Positions 62,589 through 64,000 of a DNA stretch of 64,000 nt are shown here, piece after piece. The stretch's first letter is position 1; every line of letters starts with the position of its first letter. The notes beneath the pieces were generated by a model that saw only the letters and a list, made by a program, of their open reading frames with translations, was not told where the DNA came from and did not search any database. The position numbers were made by a program, and so were the translations under genes. Source of the stretch: Kosakonia oryzendophytica (GTDB taxonomy: Bacteria; Pseudomonadota; Gammaproteobacteria; Enterobacterales; Enterobacteriaceae); the NCBI RefSeq assembly GCF_900094925.1, contig NZ_FMAY01000017.1:1-64000 (forward strand), given 5' to 3'.

Positions 62589-63635
62589 TTAATCCGAACG
62601 GCGTCGCGTTAATGCAACCCCGGCTCCTGTTAACGCGCCAACAATTCCCCACATGATCATCATGAAGGCACGACGCGGGCTGTCGCGTTTTACCGGTTCT
62701 TCCGGCGTGCGCAAATAACGATAAGTCTGAAAACGAGGATCAAGTGTGGGGCCGACATTCAGCGTATTCAGCATGGCCCGGTTTTGATCATAGTCCAGAT
62801 CGAATTGCGGCCCCACTGCTTGCAGGTTTTCCAGACGCGCCTTCAGCATTGGGCGGCCCAACATAAACAGTTCCGAATCAGGTAACTCATCCGGCGGAAC
62901 CTCGGTTTCATTGCGAGAGATATTATTCTGCTCAGCCACTTTCAGCGCCTGTTCAACGTTATGCAGGCGCCGGTTAAAAATCGCTTTTGCCACCTCTTCC
63001 TGGCGTTTAACCTGCGCTTTCATCTGGATAGTCCGGGCCGCCCACGCACCTTTCAGCTCATCGTTTAAATGGCTGGCAGCACGCTGGCTGGCGAAAGCGA
63101 CATACTGACGTAGCAAGTTATTCGCATCCGGCGCAGTTTCAGCAATAAGCTTCACATTGTCATTCAGGTTACGCGCCGCATCGCCAGGGGCGAACTGGAT
63201 ATTGTTTATCAGCTCATCCAGAAGCGCTGCATCTTCTTTGCTATTCCCTACCTGGCGCTGCCTGAAATAATCTGTTTGTGACCAAAAATCGCGGCGTGTA
63301 TCCCAGGAAGCAAGTTGCATAATGAACTCTTTATACGCCTCATCCATGACAGACGGTTGATCCGCTGATGCCAGGTTGGCCTTGACATCCAGATTGCGCA
63401 AAAACTGCTGCTGAGAGTAATACCCGCCGAGCATATTGACCGTCGGCCTGTCGGTGATTGCATTGGCGCTCCACTCCTGGGGCGCGAAAAATGTCCAGGC
63501 TAACGCGAACAATGCAAACAGCAGCGCTCCCCCTCCAATCCACAATTTCCCCGCCCAAAGGGTACGAAACAAGCCCCGGATATCCAGTTCATTTTCCGTT
63601 TCTGTTGAAGTTGCTTCCGACGCTGGTTGAATCAT
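62589..63635 (-). CDS. wzzE: ECA chain-length modulator WzzE
   Basis: Polysaccharide co-polymerase that sets ECA chain length and takes part in cyclic ECA formation. The 348 residues have an N-terminal cytosolic tail, a membrane helix near 32-52, a large periplasmic coiled-coil domain, and a second helix near 322-342 with the Pro-rich RTPEEPVKRDSPRR approach. It follows wecA with a 13-base gap. Confidence 0.95.
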   Translation of the reverse strand: MIQPASEATSTETENELDIRGLFRTLWAGKLWIGGGALLFALFALAWTFFAPQEWSANAITDRPTVNMLGGYYSQQQFLRNLDVKANLASADQPSVMDEAYKEFIMQLASWDTRRDFWSQTDYFRQRQVGNSKEDAALLDELINNIQFAPGDAARNLNDNVKLIAETAPDANNLLRQYVAFASQRAASHLNDELKGAWAARTIQMKAQVKRQEEVAKAIFNRRLHNVEQALKVAEQNNISRNETEVPPDELPDSELFMLGRPMLKARLENLQAVGPQFDLDYDQNRAMLNTLNVGPTLDPRFQTYRYLRTPEEPVKRDSPRRAFMMIMWGIVGALTGAGVALTRRRSD

Positions 63636-63648
63636 CGCTTTCCCGGTT

Positions 63649-64000
63649 TTATTTGGTTAGTGTTGATTTTTGGTGTTTGTTACGGCGTATCCTGCGTTTT
63701 ACCCGCTTGATAAAACGCGCCACTTTCCAGGCTCGCTTAATACAGTAGCCATACAATAAGAAAGCCAGCAAAAATAATGCCAACATTACCCATTCTGGAA
63801 TGAAATGAAGGTACTCCGTCACCACGCCAATGGCCGCCAACAGCGCAGCCGCAAGAGTGATAAGCACAAACGCCTGACGGGAAGTGAAACCTGCCCGCAT
63901 GATCAAATGGTGGATATGTTGACGGTCCGGTGAAAAAGGGCTCATGCCTTTACGCAGCCGACGATAGGTAATCGCCACCATATCCATCAGCGGAATGGCG
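63649..64000 (-). CDS. wecA: Undecaprenyl-phosphate GlcNAc-1-phosphate transferase WecA, C-terminal part (partial)
   Basis: First enzyme of ECA and of many O antigens; makes GlcNAc-PP-undecaprenol. Only the last ~116 residues are in the window; the frame is open at 64000. PLMDMVAITYRRLRKG and the SPDRQHIHH motif are diagnostic of WecA, followed by two hydrophobic helices and the basic tail ARFIKRVKRRIRRN. It is the first gene of the wec operon. Confidence 0.97.
   Translation of the reverse strand, partial: AIPLMDMVAITYRRLRKGMSPFSPDRQHIHHLIMRAGFTSRQAFVLITLAAALLAAIGVVTEYLHFIPEWVMLALFLLAFLLYGYCIKRAWKVARFIKRVKRRIRRNKHQKSTLTK

Overview
The window is a piece of an enterobacterial chromosome. Nearly every gene matches, in order and length, the Escherichia coli/Salmonella stretch that runs from an rrn operon through hemG, fadBA, tat/ubi, metE, recQ, uvrD, cyaA and hemCDXY to the enterobacterial common antigen (ECA) cluster, written here in the opposite orientation to the usual E. 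coli map. Base composition, REP and ERIC repeats and regulatory sites fit Enterobacteriaceae close to Enterobacter, Kosakonia, Klebsiella or Citrobacter. I cannot name the genus. No insertion sequence, phage, CRISPR array or toxin system was seen. This is core genome, and the interest lies in small differences and regulatory elements.

Layout. Positions 1-405 hold the first bases of a 16S rRNA gene on the minus strand with boxA and promoters P2 and P1. 406-8828 holds hemG, trkH, yigZ, pepQ, the divergent fadBA pair under a FadR operator, and fre. 8847-18017 holds ubiD, rfaH, tatD-tatC-tatB-tatA and ubiB-ubiJ-ubiE, then rmuC. 18102-23823 holds udp with paired CRP sites, ysgA, and a three-gene ABC importer that E. 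coli lacks at this place. 23832-28067 holds metE and metR, with an ERIC element in the metE leader, then bioP (yigM). 28176-36745 holds yigL, pldB, rhtB, rhtC, recQ, pldA, yigI, rarD, yigF and yigG. 36785-44144 holds corA with a leader peptide and hairpin, uvrD with a LexA box, yigB-xerC-yigA-dapF-lptM, and cyaY. 44177-51088 holds cyaA and divergent hemCDXY. 51151-52140 holds the sRNA gene glmZ with its sigma-54/GlrR control region and four tRNA genes (Pro, Leu, His, Arg). 52243-64000 holds yifK and the ECA cluster wecG-wzyE-wecF-wzxE-wecE-wecD-wecC-wecB-wzzE-wecA (wecA runs off the window).

How genes work together. fadBA, pldA, pldB and yigI deal with lipids and fatty acids. ubiD, ubiB, ubiJ, ubiE and fre deal with quinone and flavin chemistry. 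tatABC exports folded proteins. cyaA supplies cAMP, and CRP sites appear in front of both cyaA and udp. hemCDXY and hemG serve heme synthesis. The wec genes build and polymerise ECA.

Main differences from the E. coli arrangement: the ABC cassette between ysgA and metE, with a possible PhoB-type promoter; rffG and rffH missing between wecC and wecD; yigE and aslAB absent; an ERIC element placed between the metE promoter region and the metE start.
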